Part shown: piece after piece, positions 16,178 through 25,060 of the stretch
Layout of the letters: every line of letters starts with the position of its first letter
How positions within the stretch are numbered: position 1 is the stretch's first letter
Source: CAZRDB01 sp964598695
GTDB taxonomy: Bacteria; Armatimonadota; Zipacnadia; UBA1398
Length of the DNA stretch: 31,179 nucleotides
Reading direction: 5' to 3'
Assembly (NCBI GenBank): GCA_964598695.1
Contig: CAZRDB010000039.1
Location: 1-31,179, forward strand
Position numbers and translations under genes: made by a program
The notes under the pieces: generated by a model
Databases searched by the model: none
Told to the model about the DNA's origin: nothing
The model's input: only the letters and a program-made list of their open reading frames with translations

Positions 16178-17029
16178 CTACCCCTTCACTCCGCCGAGTT
16201 GCAGCCCCTTGACCAGGAACTTCTGGAAGACCACGAAGACGATGACCAGGGGGACGATGTTCATCACGGTCGCGGCCATGATCAGCTCGGTCTGCCGCCC
16301 GTAGGTCGAGTCGAGCGCGAGCATGCCCACCGACATCGGGTAGAACTGGTCGCGATTGAGCATGATCAGCGGCCAGAAGAACGACTGGTAGCTCCCGAGG
16401 AAGGTGATGATCGAGAGCGCGATGATCCCCGGGCGCGCCTGCGGGGCAACGACCTCCCAGAAGATCCGCCAGTGGCTCGCGCCGTCGATCTTGGCGGCCT
16501 CGTCGAGCGCTGGGGGGATCGAGAGCATGAACTGGCGGAGCAGGAAGGTCCCGAAGGCGCTGAACGCGGCGGGGATGATCAGGCCGTGGTAGGTGTTGAG
16601 GAATCGGAGCACGACCATCGCCTGGAAGTTGGGGATCATCGTCACGACACCGGGGATCATCATCGTCGCCAGGTACAAGAGGAACACCGTGTCGCGCCCC
16701 TGCCAGCGGATCCGCGAGAACGCGTACGCGGCCATCGCGCTCGTGAGCACCTGGAGCAGCGTGATGCAGACCGCCGTGGAGACGCTGTTGTAGTACCACC
16801 GACCGAAGCTGAGATCGAGGAGCCTGCCAGTTACCGGATCCTCCTCCATGCGGAGGACGATCGGGTAGTTTCGGGTTGTCGGCTCCTTGGGGACGATGTG
16901 GACCTCCTCCACCTCGTGGTGGGGCTTGAACGAAGCCGCGACCATCCACACGAACGGGATCGAGACCGTGAAGCCGATCACCGCCAGCAGCAGCAAGCGG
17001 AGCGCGGCGCCGAGGCGACGGCGGGTCAT
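16178..17029 (-). CDS. Carbohydrate ABC transporter permease (MalG-like)
   Basis: A 283-aa inner-membrane permease of the CUT1 family, the normal length for MalG-type subunits. Six membrane helices are likely, beginning with LRLLLLAVIGFTVSIPFVWMV cut short here at its N-terminal segment. The EAA loop that contacts the ATPase reads EAAKIDGASHWRIFWEVVAP (about residues 177-196), matching the family pattern with VVAP in place of IxLP. The ATG at 17029 overlaps the TGA of the larger permease gene in an ATGA arrangement, and GGAGG lies just upstream, so the two are translationally coupled. The operon has no ATPase gene; a shared MsmX/MalK-type ATPase from elsewhere in the genome would be needed, which is common in CUT1 systems of Gram-positive-type bacteria. 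Confidence 0.95.
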   Translation of the reverse strand: MTRRRLGAALRLLLLAVIGFTVSIPFVWMVAASFKPHHEVEEVHIVPKEPTTRNYPIVLRMEEDPVTGRLLDLSFGRWYYNSVSTAVCITLLQVLTSAMAAYAFSRIRWQGRDTVFLLYLATMMIPGVVTMIPNFQAMVVLRFLNTYHGLIIPAAFSAFGTFLLRQFMLSIPPALDEAAKIDGASHWRIFWEVVAPQARPGIIALSIITFLGSYQSFFWPLIMLNRDQFYPMSVGMLALDSTYGRQTELIMAATVMNIVPLVIVFVVFQKFLVKGLQLGGVKG

Positions 17030-18633
17030 GCCTCCACCTCCAGCTCCCGGCCGAAGCGCCAGTTGAGCGCCGTGGCGATGAAGATGATCGCGAACAGCAC
17101 CCACGAGATCGCCGCCGCGTAGCCGAGGTCGAGGTCCTGGAAGGCCTTGTTGTAGATGTAGAAGCTCAGCGTGGTCGTGCTGCCGGCGGGGCCGCCGCCC
17201 GTCATGACCCGAGCCTGGTCGAAGCCGCCCTGCAGGCCCCCGATGATCGACATGACCGAGATGAAGAACGTCGTCGGCGCGAGCTGCGGCCAGGTCACGT
17301 GACGGAAGCGCTGCCAGGTCGTCGCGCCATCGACGTCGGCGGCGTCGAGCAGCTCGCTCGGGGCATTCGAGAGGCCCGCGAGGTAGAGCAGCATGTTGGT
17401 GCCGCCGATGCCCGTCCACACGCCCATGATGATCAGCGCGGGCTTGGCCCACGCGACGCTCGAGAGCCACTCGGGCGGCTTGACGCCCAGATGGGCGGCC
17501 TCGAAGACCGCTCCGAGCGCCGCGTTGATCGGCCCCGTCTCCGGGTTGTACAGGGCCTTCCAGAGGATCATCAGGGCAACGCCCGCCGTGAAGGTCGGCA
17601 GGTAGTAGACCGTGCGATACGCGACGACATCGAAGAGCACGCCCAGCCCGATCATCAGCCACAGGATCGCGCCGAGCAGCGCCGCGTTCGGGTTGGCGGC
17701 CCAGATGAGGAACAGGGTCGCGAGCCCGGCCGCGAGGCAGAACAGCGCGCCGACGGCACGGGGCAACCCGTGCTCGGAGACGACGCGGGCCACCAGCCAC
17801 GCCGTGGCGACGCCGCCGAGGGCCGCGATCATCGGCCAGACGACGCCCGAGGCACGTGCCGCGAGCACGCCGCCGGCGCCCAGCGCGAGCAGGACGCCGA
17901 AGGCGCGCAGCGCCTGGGCGGGCCGGAGCCCCAGGGGACGCTGGCCGGCGGTGATCTCGTTGTTGACCAGCAGTGCGAGGCCGAGCGAGCCGGCGATGCC
18001 GAACGGGATGCCGATCATCAGGTAGACCGTGTTGTAGAAGTACTGCCAGAAGCGGGGATCGCGGGGCTCGTAGGTCGCCCACATCGCCGGCTGCAGCCGG
18101 TAGAGCGCCAGGGCCGCGAGCGCCACCGCGAGCGCGGGAAGCGTCCCCCAGCCGGGGCGCAGGTCGCCCTCGCGCGCGAGCACCGCGAGCCCGCAGAGCG
18201 CTCCCAGCAGACCCGCGAGGAGCGTGCCCTGGTGGAGCACCCCCTCGGCGGCGCCGGCGCGCGCCATGCGGAGCGTCAGCCAGACGGTCGCGACGCCGGC
18301 CACGACCAGCACGCCACCGCCCAGCCGGGTCCCGCGCCACCGCGACATGTTGGCCCAGAGCGCCCCGACGAGGCCGAGCACCAGGCCCGCCGCCGCCAGC
18401 GAGTACGCCCAGCACAGGCCGGGGTTGCCGTCGGCGACCGGCTGCGCGCCGAGGAGGTCGCTCAAGTTGCGGAGTCCCACCAACTGCAGGGGAATGGCCG
18501 GCTTGAGGCTCCAGTTCGTGAAGGCCATCACGAAGCTCAGCAGCACGGGCAGGAGCGTGAACGCGAGGAAGCCGAGGAGGTTCGGCGCCAGGAACCCGAA
18601 CACCGCGAGCGGGGGGAGCTTACGACCCTTCAT
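17026..18633 (-). CDS. Enlarged sugar ABC transporter permease (MalF/UgpA-like)
   Basis: The MalF/UgpA-type partner permease, 535 aa against the usual 290-310. The ATG at 18633 has GGAAGGTGG just upstream. The first helix region (about 10-40) begins in the standard way (LAPNLLGFLAFTLLPVLLSFVMAFTNW). The family core resumes at YNTVYLMIGIPFGIAGSLGLALLVNN (about 200-225) and again at AYRTVYYLPTFTAGVALMILWKALYNP (about 338-365), and ends with the EAA loop LDAADVDGATTWQRFRHVTWPQLAP (about 429-453). Two inserts separate these: about 75-185 and about 228-332. Both are very hydrophobic (AAAGLVLGLVGALW, GVLVVAGVATVWL, GVLLALGAGGVLAA, AALLGAILWLMIGLGVL) and should add several membrane helices. It is first in the operon. 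Confidence 0.93.
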   Translation of the reverse strand: MKGRKLPPLAVFGFLAPNLLGFLAFTLLPVLLSFVMAFTNWSLKPAIPLQLVGLRNLSDLLGAQPVADGNPGLCWAYSLAAAGLVLGLVGALWANMSRWRGTRLGGGVLVVAGVATVWLTLRMARAGAAEGVLHQGTLLAGLLGALCGLAVLAREGDLRPGWGTLPALAVALAALALYRLQPAMWATYEPRDPRFWQYFYNTVYLMIGIPFGIAGSLGLALLVNNEITAGQRPLGLRPAQALRAFGVLLALGAGGVLAARASGVVWPMIAALGGVATAWLVARVVSEHGLPRAVGALFCLAAGLATLFLIWAANPNAALLGAILWLMIGLGVLFDVVAYRTVYYLPTFTAGVALMILWKALYNPETGPINAALGAVFEAAHLGVKPPEWLSSVAWAKPALIIMGVWTGIGGTNMLLYLAGLSNAPSELLDAADVDGATTWQRFRHVTWPQLAPTTFFISVMSIIGGLQGGFDQARVMTGGGPAGSTTTLSFYIYNKAFQDLDLGYAAAISWVLFAIIFIATALNWRFGRELEVEA

Positions 18634-18915
18634 ACGCCACCTTCCCACACGGGCGTGCGGCGCGGAGCGCTGCCCGCGTCGGCCTGTCCGAGAGACCACT
18701 TCGACGCCGGCCCCGCGATGCCTGCGCCGCCGTGACCGCGGTCGGGCGCGCCCGCGGCGCCGTTCGGTGCAGGGCCCGGCGGGGCGAGGGGGAACACTCA
18801 CGCGGTTGCGCGCGCCGGCCCGGTGGGGCCAACCGCGGCGCGACTCCGCCCGACCCCACTCGGGCCCACGGCACCAACAACCCGGCGACCAGGCGCCGAC
18901 CAGCACGCGTCGGCC
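18634..18915. other. Divergent intergenic region between the ABC operon (-) and the PAS kinase (+)
   Basis: No supported gene. It is GC-rich throughout and gives no clear -35/-10 pair on either strand. It contains an 8-bp inverted repeat, CGCGGTTG (18801-18808) and CAACCGCG (18830-18837), with a 21-base spacer, plus an inner GGCC/GGCC pairing. This could be an operator for the sugar operon or the kinase, but chance is possible at this base composition. Confidence 0.4.
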
Positions 18916-21900
18916 ATGACGAGGGTGAGTGAGCGCCAGATGACACTCACGGAACTGCTGGCCAGGGACGACATCCCCGGCGACGCCAAGGACGCGATCC
19001 GAACCCAACTGCGCGAGACCGAACGCCTGCGAGCGGAACTCGCCAACCGCGAGCGCGGACGACACGCCGCGAGCGAGGCAGCTCGCGTGTGGGCGTGGGA
19101 GTGGTCGATCGCGGAGCGCGAGATCTACGTGGGACCGGGCCTGGCCGAGGCGCTTGGCTGCCGGCCGGAGGAACTCGGCCACGCGCCGGCAGGCTGGCTG
19201 GAGCGGGTGCATCCCGAGGACCTCGAAGGGCTGATCGCCTCCTTCCGGGCGACCGTCGAACGGCCGGAGCACGCGTTCCGTCACGAGTTCCGACTGCTGA
19301 CGCGGGGAGGCGACGCGCTCTGGGTCGCCAGCCACGGAACGGCCCTCACGGGCGACAACGGATCCGTCGCCTACGTGGCCGGCGTCGCGTGGGATATCAG
19401 CGTGCGCAGGCGGCAGGACACCGACCTGCGCCTCCATGAGCAGATCCTCGCGCACCTCGGCGAGGGCGTGTGCCTCATCCGCCACAGCGACCTCATGATC
19501 GTCTACGCCAACGGCGCACTGGAGCGCATGCTCGGCTACCCGCGCGGCTCGCTCGTCGGCAGACCGGCCTCCGTGCTCACCACCGGCAACGAACGCGAGG
19601 GCGAGTGTGAGGCGGAGGCGATCCGCGCGGCCGTCCAGCGCGACGGATGGTGGACGGGCGAGCGCCCCCTCCCGCGTGCCGACGGCACTCCCCTGTGGTG
19701 CTCGGTGGCCGTCTCGATGTTCCACCATCCGGAGCACGGCGACGTGGGCGTCGTGCTCCAGACCGACATCTCCGAGCGGCGGCGAGCGGAGGAGCAGCTC
19801 CGCCTTCAGGCGCTCGTCCTCGACCAGATCCAGGACCGCGTCACCGTCACCGACCTCGACGGCAACATCACCTACGTGAACCAGGCCGAGGTCGACTGCA
19901 TGGGCTACAGCCGTGAGCGGCTGCTCTCCATGTCGGTGCGGGACTACGGCGACGACCCGGCCCGCGGCGCGACCCAGCAGGAGATCATCGACCGCACGCT
20001 CCGGGAGGGCGGCTGGACCGGACAGGTCGTCAACCGCTCGGCCGCGGGCGAAGAGGTCGTGCTCCTCACCCGGACCACGCTGGTGCGCGATTCGGCCGGC
20101 GAGCCCGTTGCGATGTGCGGGCTCGGGACCGACATCACCGCGCAGATCCGGCGCGACGAGGCCCTGCGCGAGAGCGAGACTCGCTTCCGCGGCCTCTTCG
20201 AGGGGATGTCGCAGGGCGTCGTCTACCACGACGCGGAGGGGCGGGTCACCGCGGCAAACCCGGCCGCGGCGCGCATCCTGGGCCTGACCCTCGACCAACT
20301 GCTCGGGCGGACCTCCCTCGACCCGCGGTGGGGGGCCATCCGCGAGGACGGCTCCGAACTGCCCGGCGAGCAGCACCCGGCGATGATTGCCCTGCGCACC
20401 GGGCGCGAGGTCCGCGATGTGGTGATGGGGGTCCGCGTGCCCGGGGAGGAGCGGCGCCGCTGGATCGTCGTCAGCGCCCTGCCCCAGCCCCCGGAGGCCT
20501 TCGCCACGTTCACCGAGGTCTCCGACCTCAAGGCGGCGCAGGAGGAGCTGGCGCAGGCGCTGGTGTTCACCGAGGAGGTGATCGACTGCGCGGGCTGCGG
20601 GATCGTGGTCCTCGACGCCAGCCTGGTTCGGGTCGGGTGGAACCGCGCCGCCGAGGCGATCACTGGGCTCTCTGCCGCCGAAGCCCTCGGCCGGCCCTTC
20701 CTCGAGGGTCTCTCGACGACCGCCCGTGAGCACTCCCGCATCCAGCTCGAGCGAGCACTCCGGGGCGAGCCGACGGAGTCGGTCGAGGCGCCCTTCCGCA
20801 ACGCGGCGACCGGACAAGACGGCTGGGCCCACGTGACCTACAGCCCGCACCGCGATGCTTCCGGCGAGCCGATCGGCGCCATCGTCTCGATCAACGACCG
20901 GACCGAGCAGCGACGCGCGCAGTCCGTGGCCGAGTCGCTCGGCAGCATCCTCGATTCCGCCACCAACGAGGTCTACGTGTTCGACGCCGAGACGCTTCGG
21001 TTCATCCACGCGAACCACGGGGCGCGCGCCAACACGGGCTACACGATGGAGGAGCTGCTGCGGCTCACGCCGCCCGAGTTGGAGCCGCTGCTTGCCCACG
21101 ACGAACTCGCGGCGCTCCTCGCTCCCCTCCGTCAGGGGCGACGACGATCGGTACGCTTCGAGACCGAGCACGAGCGCAAGGACGGCTCACGCTACCCGGT
21201 CGAGGTGCATCTCCAGCGCGCCACCTACGGCACGACGCCCGCGTTCGTCGCGGTGGTTCTCGACACCAGCGAGCGCATCCGGGCACAACGCGAGCTGCAG
21301 GCCAGCGAGGAGCGCTTCCGCACCCTCTTCGAGCACATGCTCGATGCCGCCGCCCTCCATGAGGTGATCGTCGATGCCGAGGGCACACCGGTCGACTACC
21401 GCTTCCTGGCCGTGAACCCCTCGTTCGAGGCCATGACGGGACTCAACGCGGCGGAAGTGCTCGGCCGCACCGTTCGCGAGGTGCTGCCGGCGACCGAGGA
21501 GACCTGGATCCGTCGGTACGGCCGCGTCGCGCTGAGCGGCGAGCCCACGCGGTTCATCCTGGCCCACGACGGACTCGGTCGGGTCTACCAGGTCCACGCG
21601 TACAGCCCCGCCCACGGCCAGTTCGTCTCCGTCTTCATGGACATCACGGCCCAGGAGGCGGCCGACCGCGCACGACGTGAGTTTGAGCAGCAGCTCCAGA
21701 GGAGTCAGCGGCTCGAGAGCATCGGCGTGCTCGCGGGGGGCATCGCACACGACTTCAACAACATCCTGGCCGCGATCATGGGCTTCGCCGAGATGGCGCT
21801 CGAGGAGCATGACGAGCGAGACGGAAGCTCGGCCGTCGCCTACCTGCACCAGGTGCTCGCCGGCGCCGGCCGCGCGAAGGAACTCGTCGGCCAGATCCTC

Positions 21901-22854
21901 ACATTCACCCGCCAGGCGCCGATGAGCCAGAAGGCCCTGCTGCTCGGCAAGCTGGTCACCGAGAGCCTTCGGTTCGTGCGGGCGTCGCTCCCGGCCACAG
22001 TCGAGATCGAGACGAACCTCGACCCCCAGACCCCGCCGGTCCGGGCCGACGCGACGCATATCCACCAGGTCCTGCTCAACCTGTGCACCAACGCGGAGTA
22101 CGCGATGCGGCCGAACGGCGGCACGCTCACCGTGACCCTGGGCTCGGCCCAGGTCGGCGCCGAGCAGGCCCAGCAGCTCGGAGGAATCGCGCCAGCCCGC
22201 TATGCCGTCCTCTCCGTCTCCGACACCGGCTGCGGCATGGACGCGGCGACCCGAGACCGGGTCTTCGAGCCGTTCTACACCACCAAACCGATCGGCGAGG
22301 GAACCGGACTCGGCCTCGCGACGTGCTACGGCATCGCCACCGGGCACGGGGGCACGATCGCCGTCGAGAGCGCCCCGGGGGTCGGCACGACCTTCCGCGT
22401 CTACCTCCCAGCCGTCGAGGAGGCGGTCGGGAAGGCCCACGGTGGGGATACCGCCCCGCAGCGGGGCGCGGGCCGGGTGCTGTTCGTCGACGACGAGGAG
22501 GCCCTCGGCGCCGTGGGGGGATCGCTGCTCCGCTCGCTCGGCTACCAGCCAACGGTGCTCTCCAGCGGCCCGGAGGCGCTCGAGGCGATCAAGGCCGACC
22601 CGCGAGCGTTCGATGTGGTTCTCACCGACCAGACGATGCCTCGCATGACGGGGATCGACCTGGTGAGCGAGATCCGTCGGCTCCGCCCCGACCAAGTCGT
22701 CGTGCTCATGACGGGCTTCAGCTCCGCCGTCACGGCCGATATCCAGCAGGCGCTCGGGATCGCCGAGGTGCTGCGCAAGCCGTTCACCAAGCGTGAGCTG
22801 GCGGGTTGCCTCGCGCGGGCGCTCGGGCCGGCCGGCGCGGACGCGGACTCCTAG
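18916..22854 (+). CDS. Soluble hybrid histidine kinase with seven PAS domains and a C-terminal receiver
   Basis: A sensor kinase of about 1312 aa without any membrane helix. After a short coiled N-terminus come seven PAS-like modules, starting at WAWEWSIAE, ILAHLGEGVCLI, VLDQIQDRVTVTD, FRGLFEGMSQGVV, VIDCAGCGIVVLD, ILDSATNEVYVFD and FRTLFEHMLDAAAL. Most end in the D-I/T-x-x-R signature. The kinase core has the H-box QRLESIGVLAGGIAHDFNN (His945), the N-box NLCTNAEYAM, the G1 box DTGCGM and the G2 box GEGTGLGLA. A receiver follows with FVDDEEA, phosphoacceptor Asp1238 (LTDQTMPRM) and Lys in LRKPFT. The start is uncertain: ATG 18916 has no good binding site, and ATG 18940 has GAGGGTGAG a little far upstream. 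PAS ligands (haem, flavin, small molecules) cannot be read from sequence. It is divergent from the sugar importer. Confidence 0.93.
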   Translation: MTRVSERQMTLTELLARDDIPGDAKDAIRTQLRETERLRAELANRERGRHAASEAARVWAWEWSIAEREIYVGPGLAEALGCRPEELGHAPAGWLERVHPEDLEGLIASFRATVERPEHAFRHEFRLLTRGGDALWVASHGTALTGDNGSVAYVAGVAWDISVRRRQDTDLRLHEQILAHLGEGVCLIRHSDLMIVYANGALERMLGYPRGSLVGRPASVLTTGNEREGECEAEAIRAAVQRDGWWTGERPLPRADGTPLWCSVAVSMFHHPEHGDVGVVLQTDISERRRAEEQLRLQALVLDQIQDRVTVTDLDGNITYVNQAEVDCMGYSRERLLSMSVRDYGDDPARGATQQEIIDRTLREGGWTGQVVNRSAAGEEVVLLTRTTLVRDSAGEPVAMCGLGTDITAQIRRDEALRESETRFRGLFEGMSQGVVYHDAEGRVTAANPAAARILGLTLDQLLGRTSLDPRWGAIREDGSELPGEQHPAMIALRTGREVRDVVMGVRVPGEERRRWIVVSALPQPPEAFATFTEVSDLKAAQEELAQALVFTEEVIDCAGCGIVVLDASLVRVGWNRAAEAITGLSAAEALGRPFLEGLSTTAREHSRIQLERALRGEPTESVEAPFRNAATGQDGWAHVTYSPHRDASGEPIGAIVSINDRTEQRRAQSVAESLGSILDSATNEVYVFDAETLRFIHANHGARANTGYTMEELLRLTPPELEPLLAHDELAALLAPLRQGRRRSVRFETEHERKDGSRYPVEVHLQRATYGTTPAFVAVVLDTSERIRAQRELQASEERFRTLFEHMLDAAALHEVIVDAEGTPVDYRFLAVNPSFEAMTGLNAAEVLGRTVREVLPATEETWIRRYGRVALSGEPTRFILAHDGLGRVYQVHAYSPAHGQFVSVFMDITAQEAADRARREFEQQLQRSQRLESIGVLAGGIAHDFNNILAAIMGFAEMALEEHDERDGSSAVAYLHQVLAGAGRAKELVGQILTFTRQAPMSQKALLLGKLVTESLRFVRASLPATVEIETNLDPQTPPVRADATHIHQVLLNLCTNAEYAMRPNGGTLTVTLGSAQVGAEQAQQLGGIAPARYAVLSVSDTGCGMDAATRDRVFEPFYTTKPIGEGTGLGLATCYGIATGHGGTIAVESAPGVGTTFRVYLPAVEEAVGKAHGGDTAPQRGAGRVLFVDDEEALGAVGGSLLRSLGYQPTVLSSGPEALEAIKADPRAFDVVLTDQTMPRMTGIDLVSEIRRLRPDQVVVLMTGFSSAVTADIQQALGIAEVLRKPFTKRELAGCLARALGPAGADADS

Positions 22855-24266
22855 CCCGGACCGGCCGGGATCAGAGTCAGCGGCCCGGCATCGGTGACGG
22901 CCCCCGCGGCGAGCGTGACGTTCGCGACGGCCGTTCCGCCGACGGGCTTGAGGCGCAGCGTGGGGCGGGAGGCGCCCACGAACAGGCCGTGGGCCTCGAA
23001 CCGGCCGGCTCGGTCGGTGCGCAGGGCGAGCGTCCCCCGGGGGAGCCCGGTCACGAGGATCTCCCGGTCGGCCAAGGCGGCGCCCGATGGGCTCTGCAGC
23101 GAGCCGACCAATCCGGCCAGCGTCGGCCGGAGGCTCGTCTCGACCTCCGTCGGTGTCAGCTCCTCCACGGAGACGCTCTCGATGCCGGCACGGCCGAAGT
23201 CCTCGCGGGCAAGGCTCAGGCGGTAGGCGCCGACCGGCAGGTGGTCGAGATAGGCGATGCCGGCCGTGTCACTCGTCGCGCTCCGCCCCAGCGGGGCGGC
23301 CGTGACGGTGACGCGCGCGAGGGGAGAGCCGTCCCTCGGATCGGTCACACGCACGCGCACCGCGCCCGTGCGCGGGGCCACCAGCGGGATATCGAGACAG
23401 ACGGGCTCGCCGGCGCCGTCGGCCACGTCGACCGTGCGGCTCTCGGCCCGGAAGCCACCGGCGGTGACGGTGACCGTGCAGGGCCCCGACGCGATCGCCT
23501 CCAGCGCATAGCCACCGTCCCGACCCGTGACCGCGTGCGCCGAGCCGCCCGCCGCCGCCACATGCGCTCCCGCGATCGGTGAACCGTCGTGGGCGTCGAG
23601 CACGTGACCGACGATCCGGCCTCCCCGGGCGGGCTCGAGCGTCACATCGCACCGCGCGCTCTCGCCGGGAACCGCGACCTCGCGCTCGACCGTCGCGTAG
23701 CCGGCCAGGCCGAACGTGAGCGTTGCGCGCTCGGGGGTGGTGACGAGCACGCGGTAGCGACCATTGGTGCCGGTCCGCACGCGCTGACCGCCCGCGCTGA
23801 CGGCGACATCCGAGAGCGGGCGGCCGGCTGTGTCGGTGACTACGCCATCGACCCAGGCCCGTGGGGGACCTGACGCGCTGACCTCGATCTCGATCTCGGC
23901 GGCCGCCTCGTTCGGGACCTCGGCATCGGCGACCAGCCGCTCCTCGTAGCCCTCGGCGACCACGCGCAGCCGCGCGCGGCCCGAGGGCAGCCCCTCGAGC
24001 CGGAACCGCCCCTCGGGATCGGTCGAGACGCCCGCGCCCGCCGCGAGACGCATCCCCTCGGGCCGCACCGAGGCGCCAGCCACCGGCTGCCCGGTCGCGC
24101 GGTCGACGACGCGGCCGATCAGCGCGCCGAAGCCGAGCGGGGTGCTCTCCCGGGCGCAGCCGTACAGGGCGACGGCGGCCAGCAGGAGAAAGGGGACGCC
24201 CGCCCAGCGAATGGGCGGACACCAGGTGGCTGAGCGCGGTTGTCCGGCGCTTCGCCGCATGAGCAT
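22851..24266 (-). CDS. Lipoprotein of carboxypeptidase-regulatory-like repeats
   Basis: A 471-aa surface lipoprotein. The N-terminus has a hydrophobic stretch followed by a lipobox-like LYGC (VPFLLLAAVALYGC), then about five to six CarboxypepD_reg/Ig-like beta-sandwich repeats. Repeats begin with the family pattern, for example ALIGRVVDRATGQPVAGASV, AWVDGVVTDTAGRPLSDVAV, GRIVGHVLDAHDGSPIAGAHV, VRVRVTDPRDGSPLARVTV and LVGSLQSPSGAALADREI, each later reading TDxxGRFRLEGLPxG or similar. Such repeats act as adhesive or structural modules; there is no peptidase domain. GGTAGG lies close before the ATG at 24266; a second Met two codons later is possible. It follows the sortase gene by 64 bases on the same strand, suggesting it belongs to the same surface-protein unit. 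Its stop codon shares the palindrome CTAG with the stop of the convergent PAS kinase gene. Confidence 0.85.
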   Translation of the reverse strand: MLMRRSAGQPRSATWCPPIRWAGVPFLLLAAVALYGCARESTPLGFGALIGRVVDRATGQPVAGASVRPEGMRLAAGAGVSTDPEGRFRLEGLPSGRARLRVVAEGYEERLVADAEVPNEAAAEIEIEVSASGPPRAWVDGVVTDTAGRPLSDVAVSAGGQRVRTGTNGRYRVLVTTPERATLTFGLAGYATVEREVAVPGESARCDVTLEPARGGRIVGHVLDAHDGSPIAGAHVAAAGGSAHAVTGRDGGYALEAIASGPCTVTVTAGGFRAESRTVDVADGAGEPVCLDIPLVAPRTGAVRVRVTDPRDGSPLARVTVTAAPLGRSATSDTAGIAYLDHLPVGAYRLSLAREDFGRAGIESVSVEELTPTEVETSLRPTLAGLVGSLQSPSGAALADREILVTGLPRGTLALRTDRAGRFEAHGLFVGASRPTLRLKPVGGTAVANVTLAAGAVTDAGPLTLIPAGPG

Positions 24267-24330
24267 GTTCCTACCCCCAGAGAGACTGTACGCGACCCGT
24301 GAGTGCGCGTCAACGCGACGGCAGGGCCGC

Positions 24331-25038
24331 TCAGCCCCTCGAGGGCCCGAGCGCGGCCCGCACGACCAGCCGCTGCGTGGCCGAGTGCGGCGGGTGGCAG
24401 GTCGTGAGCGTCAGGACGGGCCGATCGAGCGAGCGGAGCGCCGCGTTGTCCGACTTCGCGACCGTGAACGTGGAGGTCACGACATACTCGTAGCTGCGGC
24501 CGCCGGCCTCGAGCGAGATCGCGTCTCCCGGCGCGAGGCGGTCGAGCTGCCGGAACGGGTGGCCGAACGTGACCCGGTGGCCGGCGATGCAGCAGTTGCC
24601 GTCGGCGCCCGGCCGGGCCGTCGTCGGGTAGTGGCCGGGGCCTTTGGCGAGCTGCTCCGGCTCCACGCCGTCCAGCACAACCGAGTCGAGGCCGAGCGCC
24701 GGGATCCGCAGCCGGCAGATCGCGCGGCCGGTGCCGCCGCCCCCGCCGAGCCCGACCTCGCGGAAGGCCTGCGCGTCGCTCACCTGCCACGCGACCTCCT
24801 CCTCGGGCGCGGTGTCCGACTCGCTCCCGAAGACCACCCCGGAGACGCCGGTCCGCATCCCCGCCCAGCGGACGAGCTGCGCGTCCCGCTCCAGCTCGGC
24901 GCGCAGCCCCGACTGGAACGACGCGGCGAAGAGGTCGGACAGGTACGGGAAGAGGAAGCCGATCAGCCCGAGCAACACAAGCCCGCCACCCGCGAGGGCG
25001 ACGAAACGGAGGAGCGCCAGGGCCAGACGCGAGCGCAT
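24331..25038 (-). CDS. Sortase, class E-like
   Basis: A 235-aa membrane-anchored transpeptidase that cuts a surface protein at its sorting signal and joins it to the cell wall. An N-terminal signal anchor covers about residues 8-35. The catalytic domain (about 105-230) holds His154 (IAGHR), Cys214 in LTLTTCHPP and Arg223 in SATQRLVV, the three required residues. The TLTTCHPP pattern and substrate type fit class E sortases of actinobacteria, which prefer LAxTG rather than LPxTG. The gene lies 22 bases downstream of a small protein that ends in MAHTG plus a membrane helix and basic tail, its obvious substrate. A lipoprotein gene follows. Sortases are rare outside Gram-positive phyla, so this hints at a monoderm-like envelope or lateral transfer. 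Confidence 0.92.
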   Translation of the reverse strand: MRSRLALALLRFVALAGGGLVLLGLIGFLFPYLSDLFAASFQSGLRAELERDAQLVRWAGMRTGVSGVVFGSESDTAPEEEVAWQVSDAQAFREVGLGGGGGTGRAICRLRIPALGLDSVVLDGVEPEQLAKGPGHYPTTARPGADGNCCIAGHRVTFGHPFRQLDRLAPGDAISLEAGGRSYEYVVTSTFTVAKSDNAALRSLDRPVLTLTTCHPPHSATQRLVVRAALGPSRG

Positions 25039-25060
25039 GGGGCGGCCGACTCCGGTCGCT

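Noticed and set aside
18801..18837. 8-bp inverted repeat with 21-base spacer as an operator
   Set aside because: Kept only as a note on the intergenic region: at this GC content an 8-bp match with a long spacer is weak evidence.
18634..21171. Long in-frame upstream extension of the enlarged permease
   Set aside because: The first 846 codons have no membrane or transporter character and lie antisense to the PAS kinase; the ATG at 18633 has a good binding site and a normal permease start.
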